A stretch of DNA of 62,000 bases, taken from contig NMRA01000376.1 of the NCBI GenBank assembly GCA_002633005.1, positions 155,564-217,563 on the forward strand, written 5' to 3'. The position numbers were made by a program, and so were the translations under genes. Positions 23,301 through 34,200 of this stretch are shown piece by piece (the first letter of the stretch is position 1; every line of letters starts with the position of its first letter). Source of the stretch: Phoronis australis. Lineage: Eukaryota > Phoronida > Phoronidae. The notes under the pieces are model-generated. The model saw only the letters and a program-made list of their open reading frames with translations, ran no database searches and was not told where the DNA came from.

Positions 23301-25978
23301 GCCCCGAGGGTGATAATTCTACAAAATCCACGAGGGCTCTAGATAAGGGGGATAACGACTGAGAACATGTAATAATCTATTTATACCACATACTAAACGA
23401 GAAACATTGCAATGAATCGATCTACCTTTCTCGACTCGCCTCGGCTTTGTAACTACTTTCTATGTCAGAGGCCCGGGGTCGGAGGTCGTGACCTTTTAAG
23501 AAAAGCCGAGCTATTTTTGTCAAATAATGCTTATACTCAAAACCAATTGGAAATTAAAACAAAATAGAAATGAAGTGAATCTCTAAATTAAGGTTAAGCA
23601 ACTATTATAACTCAGAACACGTTTTTTACACGCTAAGCTTCGACCGGGAAATTATCGTCTGCTAAAGTAGGTTACCACTGGTAACTGAATATAATTCTCA
23701 AGTCAATGATCCTGACGAAACGATACCCGCATTCAAACTGGAGATCGGTAATTTACAAGTAAGAGGACATGAGAGAAAAATTTCACTGAATTAAGATATC
23801 ATTTTTATGGAAATTATGTGTCTTATTTTTCGTAGCGTATAAGTACAGTACAATGCGGTTTGTTGAACGTGCGATTATTGCGCGTGCTCATTTAAGTATT
23901 CTATTTTCACTCTTGATGACGTCAGTCGCTGCGTGGTGTAGTGGTTAAAGTCGGCGATCAGCAATACCAAGGTCCCGGGTTCGACTCCGTCCTCGGTTTC
24001 CCGCCAAATCGTTATCTCACTAGTGAGATTACTTTATGGGTTATTACACGGTTTTATCTGCCATTTGACGCTAATATTGTGGTATAATACTACATCTACG
24101 CCACTCTTGGTACATTCCTTGGATTTATACGGCCATGTAATAACGTTTACCGTATTCACCTCCCGCACTACTTGACTTCTGACATGGAAATTTCAAAAGG
24201 TAGGGCAATGTCGACTCGAAGTCATTAACCGGTTAGATCATCAAACTTTCGGAAAATATTTTAAGTAGCAGTGTAAATAACACCCAACAAGCAATCAGGT
24301 CTCAATCGTAACATCTGGAACAGGACACAGTTCTGTCTCAGAGTTTTCACTTACTAAATATTATTTCGTCTGCAACTCAGGCGCCGATTCCTCGGTAACT
24401 ACAATATCAAATGTTGTTTTTAACTATTTTCAGAAGATGTTAATAGTTCAGTGCAGAGTTAGCGTTGTTTTCATCTTTGTTATCTCTTTTCAAGTAATAA
24501 ATCGTCACATTTAAAACTGTTTCTTTTACTAGAGAATATTTGCGACGTAACGCGCAAGTACATACATATAGGATGTGATCCGCCATGTAAACAGGCTGAG
24601 TGAAGTATTTAAAAAATCTGCGGAAAAATGAAAGAAACTTAGGAATTCGAAGCGTATGGGATAAATACAAAACGTATCTCGATTGGCGAACATGAAGTAA
24701 CATCCCACTCGACATTTTTCCGCGGAATAATGTCTCGTGGGATATCATTTCATGTACGCCACTCTCGGTACGTTTTGTGTATATATTACTCAAAGAAGTA
24801 CACAAAAACGAGAACTTAATTTAAGGTTACATAGACAAATATAGTTTGGAAATTTGGTAGATGTGATGTTGGTAATAATTTACACTGCAAATTGATGATA
24901 AACTGGTTGTGGCTACTTCATTAAGCAATTAGCGGTTGACATCTTGAGAACCAAGTATTGTTATTCTACATCAATCAATGTGATATTTTTTCAATTAATA
25001 ACGAAACTAAATTGGCATCTTGCTCACGTAATAGATTCGGTTTCGTTTTGCTGTTTATTTTAGGTTATCAGATAACTTTTATTGAGTCACCATCGGGACT
25101 GGAGGACGTGTTTATAGGGTTGTTTCTAGCTACCTGCGGCATTGGGTTCTTCCTTGGATGTTCTGCTACTGCTTTAGGTGAGTGCCCTTTGTTACGCTTC
25201 ATCGCGCCTTAGCGTATCATATCTAAAACCAATCCATGCGTTCTCGAGACGTGAATAACGCCCCTTTCCGAAAGCATATTAAATGCCGCGCACTTTGCGT
25301 CAGAAAACACGGGATTTTACATTTTACGGGAGGGGATTTTCCTGGGGTGCGGTGGTGCTGTCTATGCCGGTGAGTGGCGCTTGTGCAGTTTCGAGTGACT
25401 GGCGCATTTCTTTGTCATATAGATCGAACGTTGAGTCACCAATTTACTACTGGATGCCATGCTTGGCAGAAAAACTTTCATTGTCACTCTTTCCATCCCG
25501 TTTCACTTTGGTCGGTTTTTGCTTTATAAAACTTATAGCAGGTTGTTACCTTTCTAGGCAGATTTATGATTTATGTTCGACATATGTTTCGTAAAATATG
25601 TTTCTCATGTCAAAGCAGTGACTCCTTGTACATGATTTTTGATTTTCGGTTTCAGCTGAAATTGCATCCCATTATGATGGAGTCCAGTTCAAGATGGGGT
25701 TTTACATGTTCGCTTTGAGCCTTGTACTCTTGTTGGACATCTTAGCAGTAGTTCTAATCTCCAGATATCACCCTCTTGCGAAGTCTAACCAAGAGAACAA
25801 TGAACTAGAGCAGGATACCCGACGACCGACTATTACATACAGGCCTAGTGTTAACAAGAGTGTGTCAGTCAGTTTGAAAGCGCCTAGTGTTGAACGGGAT
25901 CGCGACGACCAGTGTTCCGATTATGAGTATTCTTGGACAAGCCACTATAGCTTTGAAAGGACATATAGTTATAGTTGA
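11838..25978 (+). CDS. Gene A: divergent SLC15/POT-like transporter (10 exons)
   Basis: The joined exons 11838-12246, 12667-12765, 13895-14028, 16566-16678, 16714-16874, 17823-18040, 18731-18926, 19868-20017, 25064-25177 and 25656-25978 give an uninterrupted frame of about 638 aa with a 12-TM layout. A polar N-tail (1-88, with acidic stretch and a DDDNLI dileucine-type motif) precedes TM1. TM1 carries Leu-Leu-Glu-Arg (100-101). TM2-3 match the PTR2 signature except Asp to Cys (GLLSCAFVGRY). TM4-6 end in a Lys-Arg-Pro-Gly-Asn loop like SLC15A3/A4. The C-tail is about 70 aa, Ser/Tyr-rich. The family moves di/tripeptides or histidine with protons, often in endolysosomes. Here the first Glu of ExxER and the Asn of the second signature are missing, so activity is uncertain. 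A 3' AATAAA lies at 26053. Another 12-TM carrier is possible but less likely. Confidence 0.72.
12667..12765 (+). CDS. Gene A exon 2 (TM2-TM3 PTR2 signature)
   Basis: Acceptor TTTCAG, donor GTAAGT, 99 nt, phase 1 to 1. It encodes ARYFVPIFTGLLSCAFVGRY and the following helix. The Gly-Arg of the signature is kept. The Asp of the family is Cys. Gene B exon 2 is exactly the same length. Confidence 0.75.
13895..14028 (+). CDS. Gene A exon 3
   Basis: Acceptor TTCTGCAG; donor GAG|GTATAA is weak; phase 1 to 0. It encodes GVSYLTVDCLL and a polar loop ending FRWGE. It aligns with gene B exon 3 (GTSILMADC...CGWSS). Confidence 0.65.
16566..16678 (+). CDS. Gene A exon 4 (TM4 region)
   Basis: Acceptor TTTCATGTGCAG, donor GTAAAGT, phase 0 to 2. 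It encodes LTFISEGKFETMKIPEMVR and ends VYCF plus two bases of Tyr. It was found by its match to gene B exon 4 (shared TMK, a later Met-Thr, and the end before an aromatic residue). The acceptor could lie further upstream, since the frame is open to about 16470. The POT GTGGIK-type motif is lost. Confidence 0.5.
16679..16713 (+). other. Gene A intron 4, 35 nt
   Basis: It starts GTAAAGTGT and ends GTTGTTGCAG, with a possible branch A in ATCTCAC about 20 nt before the 3' site. Retention would introduce TAG at once (TTT TAG). The length is far below usual animal introns. Confidence 0.45.
16714..16874 (+). CDS. Gene A exon 5 (TM5-TM6)
   Basis: Acceptor TTGTTGCAG, donor GTGAGT, phase 2 to 1. It encodes YMYILLGTGEVVAFALVTHI, aligning with the POT FYxxxNxG signature but with Gly for Asn. 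TM6 and GMYIKRPGNK follow, the usual loop after TM6. Confidence 0.7.
17308..17340. repeat. TG microsatellite in gene A intron 5
   Basis: An uninterrupted (TG) run of about 16 units with TG-rich flanks. Confidence 0.95.
17823..18040 (+). CDS. Gene A exon 6 (cytosolic loop, TM7)
   Basis: Acceptor ATTCCAG, donor CAG|GTCAGT, phase 1 to 0. It encodes the amphipathic linker (HVLIEVARQLGQKLL) and TM7 ending LYFSTFSQ, where POT proteins have Tyr-x2-Tyr-x-Gln. Confidence 0.7.
18731..18926 (+). CDS. Gene A exon 7 (loop and TM8)
   Basis: Acceptor TTCTTGCAG, donor GTATTA (weak), phase 0 to 1. It encodes a segment with two N-glycosylation sequons (NVT, NTS), then TM8 and FRWCRKEPSFYQRIG, which matches the family pattern before TM9. 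Confidence 0.7.
19041..19510. mobile_element. piggyBac-type MITE flanked by TTAA (gene A intron 7)
   Basis: The ends are inverted repeats: left GTCGCTTTCCCATTAG, right CTAATGGGAAAGCGAC, with similarity continuing about 45 bp. Each end abuts TTAA (19039-19042 and 19509-19512), the target duplication of piggyBac superfamily elements. The interior repeats GCGAAGCTTCGG-like motifs and encodes no transposase. The left end lacks one G relative to the right. Confidence 0.75.
19868..20017 (+). CDS. Gene A exon 8 (TM9-TM10)
   Basis: Acceptor GTTGCAG, donor GTAACA, phase 1 to 1. It encodes FGAFAASLSLIAGALVSII, a short loop and LRYFLCGVGHAIIVVSG, in register with the POT PQYFLxGxxE helix (Glu here His). 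Confidence 0.72.
20018..22984. other. Gene A intron 8, left part
   Basis: This is non-coding. It holds a CAT/TCA simple repeat at about 20596-20647 and two diverged tandem units of about 90 bp at 22707-22885 (each with ACTTCCCATG and CACGCTCCTTTCG). No supported gene was found; ORFs here are short and composition-driven. Confidence 0.55.
22707..22885 (+). repeat. Two diverged tandem units of about 90 bp
   Basis: Each unit has ACTTCCCATG near its start, TGTGGC in the middle and CACGCTCCTTTCG near its end. Overlapping ORFs here are a by-product of the GC-rich repeat. Confidence 0.55.
23218..23379. repeat. Large near-perfect hairpin, arms about 75 bp
   Basis: The left arm begins TAGATTATTACATG and the right arm ends CATGTAATAATCTA. 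Inner parts pair as GTCGTTATCCCCC with GGGGGATAACGAC, TCTAGAGCCC with GGGCTCTAGA, and GTGGATTTTG with CAAAATCCAC, around a GGGGCGTCAGCCCC tip. It looks like a foldback element within gene A intron 8. Confidence 0.85.
23928..24000 (+). repeat. tRNA-derived SINE-like head
   Basis: TGGTGTAGTGG at 23934-23944 fits a Pol III A box, and GGTTCGACTCC at 23978-23988 fits a B box, with tRNA-like spacing. The T-stem does not pair properly (CCGGG against CCGTC) and no matching acceptor stem was found. This is therefore a SINE head or tRNA pseudogene, not a functional tRNA. Confidence 0.55.
24131..24796 (+). repeat. Dispersed repeat, intact copy in gene A intron 8
   Basis: It begins GGCCATGTAATAACG and ends near GTACGTTTTGTGTATATATT. 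Copy 2 matches it in the same orientation, in two pieces at 40096-40603 and 41601-41755, over blocks such as CAGGCGCCGATTCC and CGCGCAAGTACATACATATA. The minus-strand ORF at 24440-24805 is part of this repeat and is not evidence of a gene. Confidence 0.75.
25064..25177 (+). CDS. Gene A exon 9 (TM11)
   Basis: Acceptor TTATTTTAG, donor GTGAGT, 114 nt, phase 1 to 1. It encodes YQITFIESPSGLEDVFIGLF and TM11 with GIGFFLG, matching the POT APxxMRSxxMGLxxxxxGxGxxLG region. Gene B exon 9 has the same length. Confidence 0.75.
25656..25978 (+). CDS. Gene A exon 10 (TM12, C-tail, stop)
   Basis: Acceptor GGTTTCAG, phase 1, stop TGA at 25976-25978. It encodes TM12 (FYMFALSLVLLLDILAVVLI) and a hydrophilic tail rich in Arg, Ser and Tyr that ends TYSYS. 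Confidence 0.75.
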
Positions 25979-26052
25979 CGTTGGTTTCTGAATGAATAGA
26001 TGTAAAGGTTTCTATAAAGCGACATTGATAAACGCTTCAAAAACACAGAGTT

Positions 26053-26058
26053 AATAAA
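26053..26058 (+). terminator. Polyadenylation signal AATAAA of gene A
   Basis: AATAAA lies 75 bp after the stop codon of gene A, in a plausible place for 3' end formation. Confidence 0.55.
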
Positions 26059-28090
26059 GTGACACCAAATGCTTTTTGACTTGTTATGAAAGATCTGCTG
26101 TCAAATGACCTAAATATCGGACGTTTTGGCACACTTTGCATTATATTTAATTGGACATACTACGGCTTGTTGTAAATTCTTTACTGAAATACTCACCTTT
26201 TATGGAATTTTTCTGTTACTAAATCTTGTCACTGAAAGCCGTATTTATGTTCTGACTGATTTTTAAAAAACACAAATCGGAGAACCTATATATCGGACAC
26301 CATGTTTCCGCATACGCCACACCGCAGAAAACTGGCTAGCGAGCATCTTGTCGCCAAACTGCAGCTCGTGTTTTGACAGCATAGAATATAATAGTCTATG
26401 ATCACAGCAGCACTAAGTTGTTTCGATGAATCAGTGCAGACGACTAAAGCACGTGCAGTCTCACTGCAGTTTTAGCGTCTCCATGCCTTCTTGATACGAC
26501 ACATGCACGTGCGCGGCCGGGGTTTAACTTGAGCTTACAACAAATGAAAAAATGAAACAGTGGCAGATTGTCAGGTCACTGAGATGATGTCATTCCGGAA
26601 AAAATTGTTTTTAAGTTTTATAACTGATTCATGCTATCGTTTACTTTACGCAAACTTGGGGATCTAAACTGCACTCTCTCTCTCTCAAAACGAGGCAACG
26701 CTATAAAAACGAGACAGTGCTGGACATTGAATGCATTACAGCGTAACAAAAATTGATGTCATTTTTTCTCATATTGTGATTCGCGAAAGATTTTATAAAA
26801 TCGTCAGATATTTAAGTCCGTCCGATATTTAGGTACATCATGGGTAAGTGATGATTAGGATTGTTGTTCTGCGTTTCCGGAACATGCACGTGATCAGCAC
26901 GTGTTCTCGTGCCTCTTCAAATCTCGGATGAATTCCAATTCATAATGTGTGCGGAAAATATTGTTAAATTAGTAAAATTTGAGTAAAACTGCCTCGCACA
27001 GGAATCGGTCTTTTAGTCCGTTCTACATCAGGGTAACAATTCTGTCCGAAAGCCTTTCGGTAGGATCAAATGTCCAGAAAAACGATTATAGTGGCGTTTT
27101 AAAGTGACTACGGGAAGTAGGTAAACTCCACTCTTCGATAGAGGAAGAACCTCACTGTCACACGCCGTTCGATAACTTCAGTGGCAAATTGGGTTTAGTA
27201 GTCCCCCACGGATGGATGGTCCATGAGAGGATAATTGGGTATTATAATGTTGTCAACCAAAATCGTGAAAGAGTGGGAGACTTTTCATAATGTCGCTCTT
27301 TAGCGTAATGAGAGCAAGAAAGCGACTTCCGTTTGATCAGATTTGATGGACAGAAATTCACCACTATATAGTGGTTCATTAATTTAAAAACAGAGAAATA
27401 GATCCCAGTAACAACCCCTCCCATTGTTTGATTAGGTTAAAAGTCGCAGCCACCATGCAACTATGCAGCCACCGATTCTCCTTTGCAGTGGGAAATGTAT
27501 GGGACATGATGTCCTTCATTCATGGGTATTTCAAGGGGTTTGTTTTTATCCGTAAGCCTTTAGCATGCTGTATTCCACCACACATCAGTGAAAATCTGCT
27601 TATACACATGTCAGACGATTGTCTGTGTGGGTTTGTTTAAAAGGTAGCTATGCTTTGAAGTTGTGCATAGATGGAGAGTCATAATCAAATCCAGTAATTA
27701 ATTTATTATATGATAACCCCTAATTAGACAAAGGAAACCTATTGTTAATTAAGTAATCAACTACAAAGAGAAACTACGCTAGCGCCCTCTTTAAAGATTA
27801 CTTTAATCAAATGTCTTATCTGCTATCCAAGCTAGGACTCTCCACTTGTTGGATGTGTGTCCTGTTGGCGAATCTTCGAACTACACACACTGTATAGCGA
27901 CAGTGTACTTGCTGGTCACCGTCTCTGGTGATTCAACTCTTGCAGGCAAATTTCCTCTACCCGCGATTCTTCTTGCTGGTCACAGTCTCTGGCTGATGAC
28001 GCAACACTTCAGGTAGTATCTTACTACCCACTATGCAAGTGACAAGCTCTTAGTTAACTTCCTGTTCGTTAACCCTTGCCCTTGCCAAGA
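26059..28090. other. Intergenic stretch, gene-free
   Basis: No coding exon or named repeat was recognised. CT-rich and AT-rich tracts occur. Near 27910-27995 the phrase CTTGCTGGTCAC(C/A)GTCTCTGG is present twice about 70 bp apart. Confidence 0.5.
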
Positions 28091-28094
28091 TCCT

Positions 28095-28107
28095 TTCTAG
28101 AATCTTC
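28095..28107. promoter_or_regulatory. Heat-shock-element-like site 1
   Basis: TTCTAGAATCTTC is a perfect TTCnnGAAnnTTC trimer, the HSF consensus. No heat-shock gene follows. The function is unproven. Confidence 0.4.
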
Positions 28108-28297
28108 CACGAGATGGCTCTGTCGTACAACTGCTTCTGTACACTGTAGCAAGTCTTTATGCTTCAACTACTTTAGCGCATCTAATTATCTTGCTGATTT
28201 CAGCCCATAATATAACATTCTACTTATTTAGTGATTGGCTAATAAAAACCACATGATCATATCCGCTTGTATTATTGGCTGTTACAATTTGTTCTCA

Positions 28298-28310
28298 GAA
28301 TATTCTAGAA
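28298..28310. promoter_or_regulatory. Heat-shock-element-like site 2
   Basis: GAATATTCTAGAA is a perfect GAAnnTTCnnGAA trimer, 203 bp from the first site. Confidence 0.4.
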
Positions 28311-29270
28311 TCTCTAGAGTACTTTGACCCCAGAACCCAAAGTTGTAAACACCATCTAAAAATAGATTTTGACGTTAAAATACATGTCAACAAGTCTGAC
28401 CCCATGATTTAAAAGTACATATGCACAAATTTTGGGCAACTTAAAATGGATCTATTCTTACTAATTACTTAATCAATATTTATTCTGACAACACCACTAG
28501 GTTGAAGCTTTCCGCCCACTTTACATGGGATCTGTAGTTAGCGCTGAACGTCTGTCCACCAAAGACGTGATCACCATCTAGCAGGATAGTGAATTTCAAT
28601 ATGGCGCGGCTATCAGCTATTGGGATTGCTTTTCAGTCGCGTGGTATAATGCACAATAATGCACAAGAATTGTGTGCTAGTCAACAACAGAAACAACGGG
28701 ATCTTGTATCTCTTGGTATGCCGAATTCGCTCTGGAACTATAAAAGTCCATTGGCTTGTAACTGGGGAACTCTAAAATGGGGATGAACTTATATTCCGTT
28801 GGACTGATATGGGAATTTAGATGATTTAATTCTAAGTAGAAATTGAATGTACCATCGCCGAAAGGAACCTTGATATAAGCTTCCATCAAAGCATACAGTG
28901 ATGGCTAAAAATAAATAAACTGGTTGGCGACATACCTCCGACTGAATAATTTCTTCATCTTGGTTGACATAATTCTGTTTTCCAAGCCAAAGAGGTTTTT
29001 CTGTTTTTACAAGCAAGAGGGGAGTTAAAAATTTCAAAGTTGCAGATGAACTGCTCGAAAATGATTCCAAAATAAATCGATAGCTATCCTGGAAGCTATT
29101 AAAACCTTAAAAATGCTGCGCAATATACAATAATGTCCCACAGTACATCACTAACTTAAATTTACAATGCAAGTACATATAATGGTATGTATTTATATAT
29201 GTGTAGGCAATGCCTACGATGTAAAATAAATGACATACAATACTAATATTAATACTACAATGGTATTACA

Positions 29271-29650
29271 GTTTCCTGGATATCTGGACACGTTGGTACA
29301 AGTATCCAGGGTAATGAGGCAGTTTATCGATTTGCCAAACTTGGTGCAGAACCTGAATCAGTATCACCTGTCCCTTATGTCCCCTGTGTTTCAGAAATAT
29401 GGGATTTGTCATTAAAATGATGGAAATCATCTTAGACAGAAGTGACTACAGAACGGCAAATGAAGTCGTGAGCTGGGTAGCTCCCAAGCTATTGCGTCTG
29501 ACCAGGTCTCAACTGCAAATGGTATCGCAGGTGATAACCGGTAGCTATAACCTGCAGAGACATAAAACAACAAGTTGAGCAACAGAATTCTGCTGCCCAA
29601 AATGCTGCATGGAAGGTGGCCATGGTCCGTGTTTCACATACCTAAGCATA
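29271..29650 (+). mobile_element. LINE RNase H / C-terminal relic
   Basis: 29271-29420 reads VSWISGHVGTSIQGNEAVYR and continues FAKLGAEPES, the WIxGHxGxxGNExA end of the LINE-encoded RNase H domain. After a stop, TGSYNLQRHK at about 29535 matches the usual TGHxxLxxH segment. A Cys-rich stretch follows (CCPKCCMEGG, about 29590). Frames are broken by stops and a shift, so it is dead. Poorly readable coding-like sequence at 28580-29070 may be part of the same insertion. Confidence 0.7.
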
Positions 29651-30880
29651 AGATATTAATGCTTTGTAAGTAAATTAGTTTCGCAAAAATGTCATAGGCT
29701 GATAACAAAAACATTAAAACAATTGTAAAATTCTTCAATCAGGCCGGTTTGTTGAGTAAGAGCAGTGAATTTAAACACAGTCTCTATTGTAATGGGCCTG
29801 TAGAAGGCTTAAGTAACGTGTCGGCCTTTTTGGCGAGGTTTAGTTCGTAAAATTCCGACACCACTAGCCTATTGTTATTATTGTCATCACCCGCGTCTTC
29901 GTCGTTATAATTGTTGTCATTATTGTTATTATGTTGGACAATCCCTTAGGATTGTATAGAGTATTCTTGCATATGTCCGTGGGTTTGTTTCACTCTATAA
30001 GTAAAAGCGCAAAGCCAGGGTTTTTCTGTCCCTCTACAGTGACAAGTAAAAGAACCTGAGGGGTAAGCAGGGGTGGGCTTTTACTCGAGAATAACCCGGC
30101 GGGCTTATACCTGGAGGTTCACTTATACCAGAGCGGATACGGTAATATAATACAAGCCATATTTTGCCGATAATGCCTACGTGGACTTCTTGTAGAGGTC
30201 ATCGTCCATTTTACCTTCTACTTTTGGGCCCGGTGTGTGGAAGACAAAAATCATTCGTGAGATGTTTTAGCGAAGATTTCACTGCATATGTCAACCGTTG
30301 AAACCATAAATTTCGATGTTTAAATTAAGAGGTCGGACGACGGTAGGCTACATCGCACTCTGACACGCCGCGAATCTAATGAAGCTACTGCGTACAGAAA
30401 ATTGCGCATACTGACTAATAATACATTCATTTACCGGGAATGGGTGGTTCAGTAATTATGCTGAGTCTTGTGTGATCTGGCAAATTCTCAAGGCACGAAT
30501 CTAAAGCGTAGCTGGGGTGGACACACAGAGCACACGTTTTTCTTTCTTTCATTCAGAAATAATGCATTCGCGACGCCGAATTCGTGTTTCCATTGACCTT
30601 ACTAAGGTTGAAATAGTCACTCATGCGCTTGCTGTTAGCTAATCGTGTAAAACCTTTGCATAACTCACGTATTACGTGCAGTTGTACTTTATCTAAAGTC
30701 CGATTAACACAATAATGCATTGCAATCAGATAGTAGGATTTGATAGTTTAGTCACTTATTGAGTTTATTTTGTTGCTCGTAAACTGAATTTAATGGAGCT
30801 CCAATGTAAATTGTAGCAACACGGTCATTTCGTACCCCAGTAATAGTTTGTCCTTTAAAAACGCGTGTCCACTCCATCGA

Positions 30881-31238
30881 ATGCCTCGAGCGTCAACCGG
30901 AACAATAGACCTCAGCGCCAGTGTCGCCGCTGCTCATCGTTTGACTATCAATGACTCGGACAAAGAGGATATTGAAGGCAGTGAGTTCCCTTCCGTCAAA
31001 CTAAGAACCAACATGTCCACAGGCTACCCGCTCTTGAGATCTCGGTCTTTCCAATCAAATGAAAGGTCCGTTGACAGAAAGGGTGATGCTACCTTTGACA
31101 AAGTTGCCGTACTCGCCTGGATTACGCTAGTGATACTTTTGGAGCGAACGGCAGAATGCTGCATCTATGAAATAATGATGATGGAAATAAAGCACAAATC
31201 GGCGGAATCACTGGAGACTCTGGCTTTTACATTCACAG
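30881..31238 (+). CDS. Gene B exon 1 (start, TM1)
   Basis: The first ATG in frame is at 30881 (MPRASTGTID); the frame is open upstream to 30794 but has no ATG. Donor CACAG|GTATAG is weak, phase 1. TM1 carries VILLERTAE. Confidence 0.7.
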
Positions 31239-34200
31239 GTATAGGCGGCAGTTATTAGCAGCATTTTTGCACGTCTAAAATATCAACGATTCATGAACCG
31301 GCATTTAACCAATCAAATGAAACCATTCTATGACAAACTGAGATAATTTATAAGTTCGATATTGTTACTAACCACATCGGTGTATTGGGGCAGGAAACAT
31401 GCAATCTGCACTCTTCACTCGAATATCTTTTCAGGCGTTAACTACTTTTCACCAATTTTCGGGGCTTTGGTCACGTGCTGCTTTACGGGAAGAGTTCTCT
31501 CCATTGTGATTGGCTGTACTATATCCCTTATAGGTGAGCGTTATTTCTTATTAACATAGATTTAATTTTGGTATAATTTTATTAAACTAGGTCACAATTG
31601 CAAATTTAAGTTTATCTCAGGCCATGAGATAACAGAAAGATTGTTATTCTTCTTCATCTCATTGTCTTGCAAGTTCACGGATATCCCAACCATGTATCAG
31701 TTCTGTTAATTGGAAAATGGACTGGAGTAATTTTCAAGCTATAGATAATGATCGACATTGAACAATTGATTTCCAGGAAATTCCAGGTTTGTTTTCTGTC
31801 GCTTCATTTTGATAGTCGCTAATTTTTCCCCAAACATCAGTAACGTGTGGTGATGCGGTTAATTGAACTTTTTACTGTTAATGAAAACCGATGCATCCCA
31901 ACGTATAGGTTTGTGGGATATGAGCCAACCAATCCAGAATCCAGGAAATGCCATGAAGGCAATCGTCTGCTTGGTAAGGTGACAGTTGACTTTCAATAGA
32001 TGCTACCTATTGAGCGGCATCCCACATTCCTTTGTAAAGTCTCTCGCTATCAGTAAAACGTCAATTGGAGCGCTTCTGTCATCGATAATGCCAAGTCTTA
32101 ATGGTCCACCTCACCTTCTAGGAACCTCCATTCTCATGGCCGACTGCTCGACATCGCATATCTCCGCCAATGAGTCAGCTCTCTCTAACCACTCAATGTA
32201 TCCAGTCTACTATTGCGGTTGGTCGTCCGTAAGTTGCTGGCAGCCTTACTGTCAGTTGTCAATAATCTTGCCGTAGTAGCTCTTAAAGAACTCGAAAATG
32301 TTTGGTTCTGAAACCCTATCATACTAGATCTTGAATCCGTTGAGACCATTCTCTTTGGGGTCATTTGACTAACCAGTTTGTTTAGGTATTGCTGATATCC
32401 ACGTGGGTTCTTTCAATTTATTGTCTTCTTTGCCCAACACAGTAATTCCATGATGCTAAGATTCCAGAAAAATGATAAATTAAATATATCGCTTGTCAAC
32501 TTCATTCTTTTACTTTGATAAAGGTAAGTTCGTGTAGGATGGAGCCCAAGACACGTTTAAAAACACCATTACAAAATTCTCTTTAGTATTACTGCGACTG
32601 ACAAGATGGTTAACTTCGTGGTCATGGTTCACAAGGGGGTTTGTTGTTCGACTACAAACACACTGTGACGTGGTGAAATCGATTTTGCAGAACTAACTAT
32701 CTCTCCCACATCCACCCGGCGTTGGTAGAATGTCACGTGAGAAATGCTTGAGTATGTCTTTGGTTGTCGTTATTTCCAGGAGTTGGCTACAATACCGTTG
32801 GTGACTTTCGCCATTGGAACTGCAACAATGAAGACATCGGTATTGACTCTGTTTGTTCAACAAGCCACACACGGAATCGAGATGACAGCAGATTTAATAG
32901 AGAAGTTGTTCACCTGGTAATCATTTGACACTTCAGTTTTTGTTTGACGAAATGGAACTCAATTAAGTCAAGGTTCGTGTGTCACCGGATCGACCTCGTT
33001 GTGTATCCATAACTCAGCTGTTTAGAAGACAATCACATCAATATCAATTACCTCTGTCTACGAGGAAATGTATTTAAAATTAAACCCAGAGAATAAAAAA
33101 TGACCATTATGTTTATAATGTTTCAGGACGTTCATGTTGACATGCCATGGTGACACCTTCTCGTATATTCTGAGGATGGCGTTCGTGCCGACAATTACCA
33201 CTCTCAAGTACCGAGCTATGGGAATTTGTTGCATTGCAGTCGTTTGCCTGTCGGTGTCACTTATTGTGTTTCTGTTGGGCTACAGGGTGTTCAAGCGACA
33301 GCCAACTAAACGTAAATAAAGGGTGAACCAATCTACTAGTTTTTTCAACATGCAAGGTTCTTTAAGGTTATTTGTAACCTTTGAATAGTGTCAAAATGTG
33401 GCTCCTTCTGGGATATCAAAAATGAAAGGTCAAATTCAAATGAAATTCAGATGAACTCTACACGAAAACGCCGCTAGAAATTGCATCAGGTGCTAACGGC
33501 GTTTACGAAAAATGAAAATTTCCTTAAAATATGAACTAAAAGAGAATTTTAAAAATCGGTATATTCTTACAACTTTCTTTGGCTAAATCCGTAAAGTTTG
33601 CTGCTAGGGTTGCACAGTAGTTGTCGGAGAAATCGACATTGGTTGTAGCCTATACAGATTAATAATTGTAGTTCTTCGCACCTACAGTACTAAAAGTCCA
33701 CAATGATAGCCTTTAACTAGGAAATCAATGAATTCTGAAATTGTCCACGGCTTTATCATGTGTAATAAGTAACGACTGTTTTGTTTTCAGGTGACGTCAT
33801 TGCAGGTATTGTGCGATTGATGAAGCGGCGTTTTACCAGCTGTTACCACTGTATTATAAGAAGAAAGTCAAATACGCCAAGAACTCCACTTGTCAAGATC
33901 AAAGAGCTGACGACATCGCAAGAAACTTTACTAGTTGCCAAGCAATTGATAAGGACACTGCCAGTGTTCGGCATTTTTGTCATTTATTCATGGGTATACC
34001 AAGAGGTAAGACTGAACTGTTTCTAGCACATGCGAGGGCAGTTTAAAAATGTTGTACAGCAGTACTTATAACTATACGTTGCAAGCAACCGTTCTGAGAA
34101 TGTGGGGCTGTCAATGCGTTTCAAACCCCAAATATTCTGCATTGAAGAGGCAACCTAAAAAGTCGTAGTTTGATAAAAGCACTAACGAAGATTTTCTTAC

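Noticed and set aside
23928-24000. Functional tRNA gene
   Set aside because: A- and B-box-like sequences are present but the T-stem and acceptor stem do not pair.
24440-24805. 121-codon minus-strand ORF
   Set aside because: Part of a dispersed repeat; the frame is not kept in the second copy.
25283-25594. 103-codon ORF between gene A exons 9 and 10
   Set aside because: No splice sites in the needed phase; composition not clearly membrane-like until its last 40 codons.
28677-29070. Minus-strand ORFs that look like two exons
   Set aside because: The only possible splice would remove about 31 nt, and no family is recognised. The region adjoins a plus-strand LINE relic and may be its antisense.
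31919-31975. Candidate exon 3 of gene B (phase 1 to 0, GTAAGG donor)
   Set aside because: The same sequence recurs as a repeat near 35420 and does not resemble gene A exon 3; 32122-32228 does.
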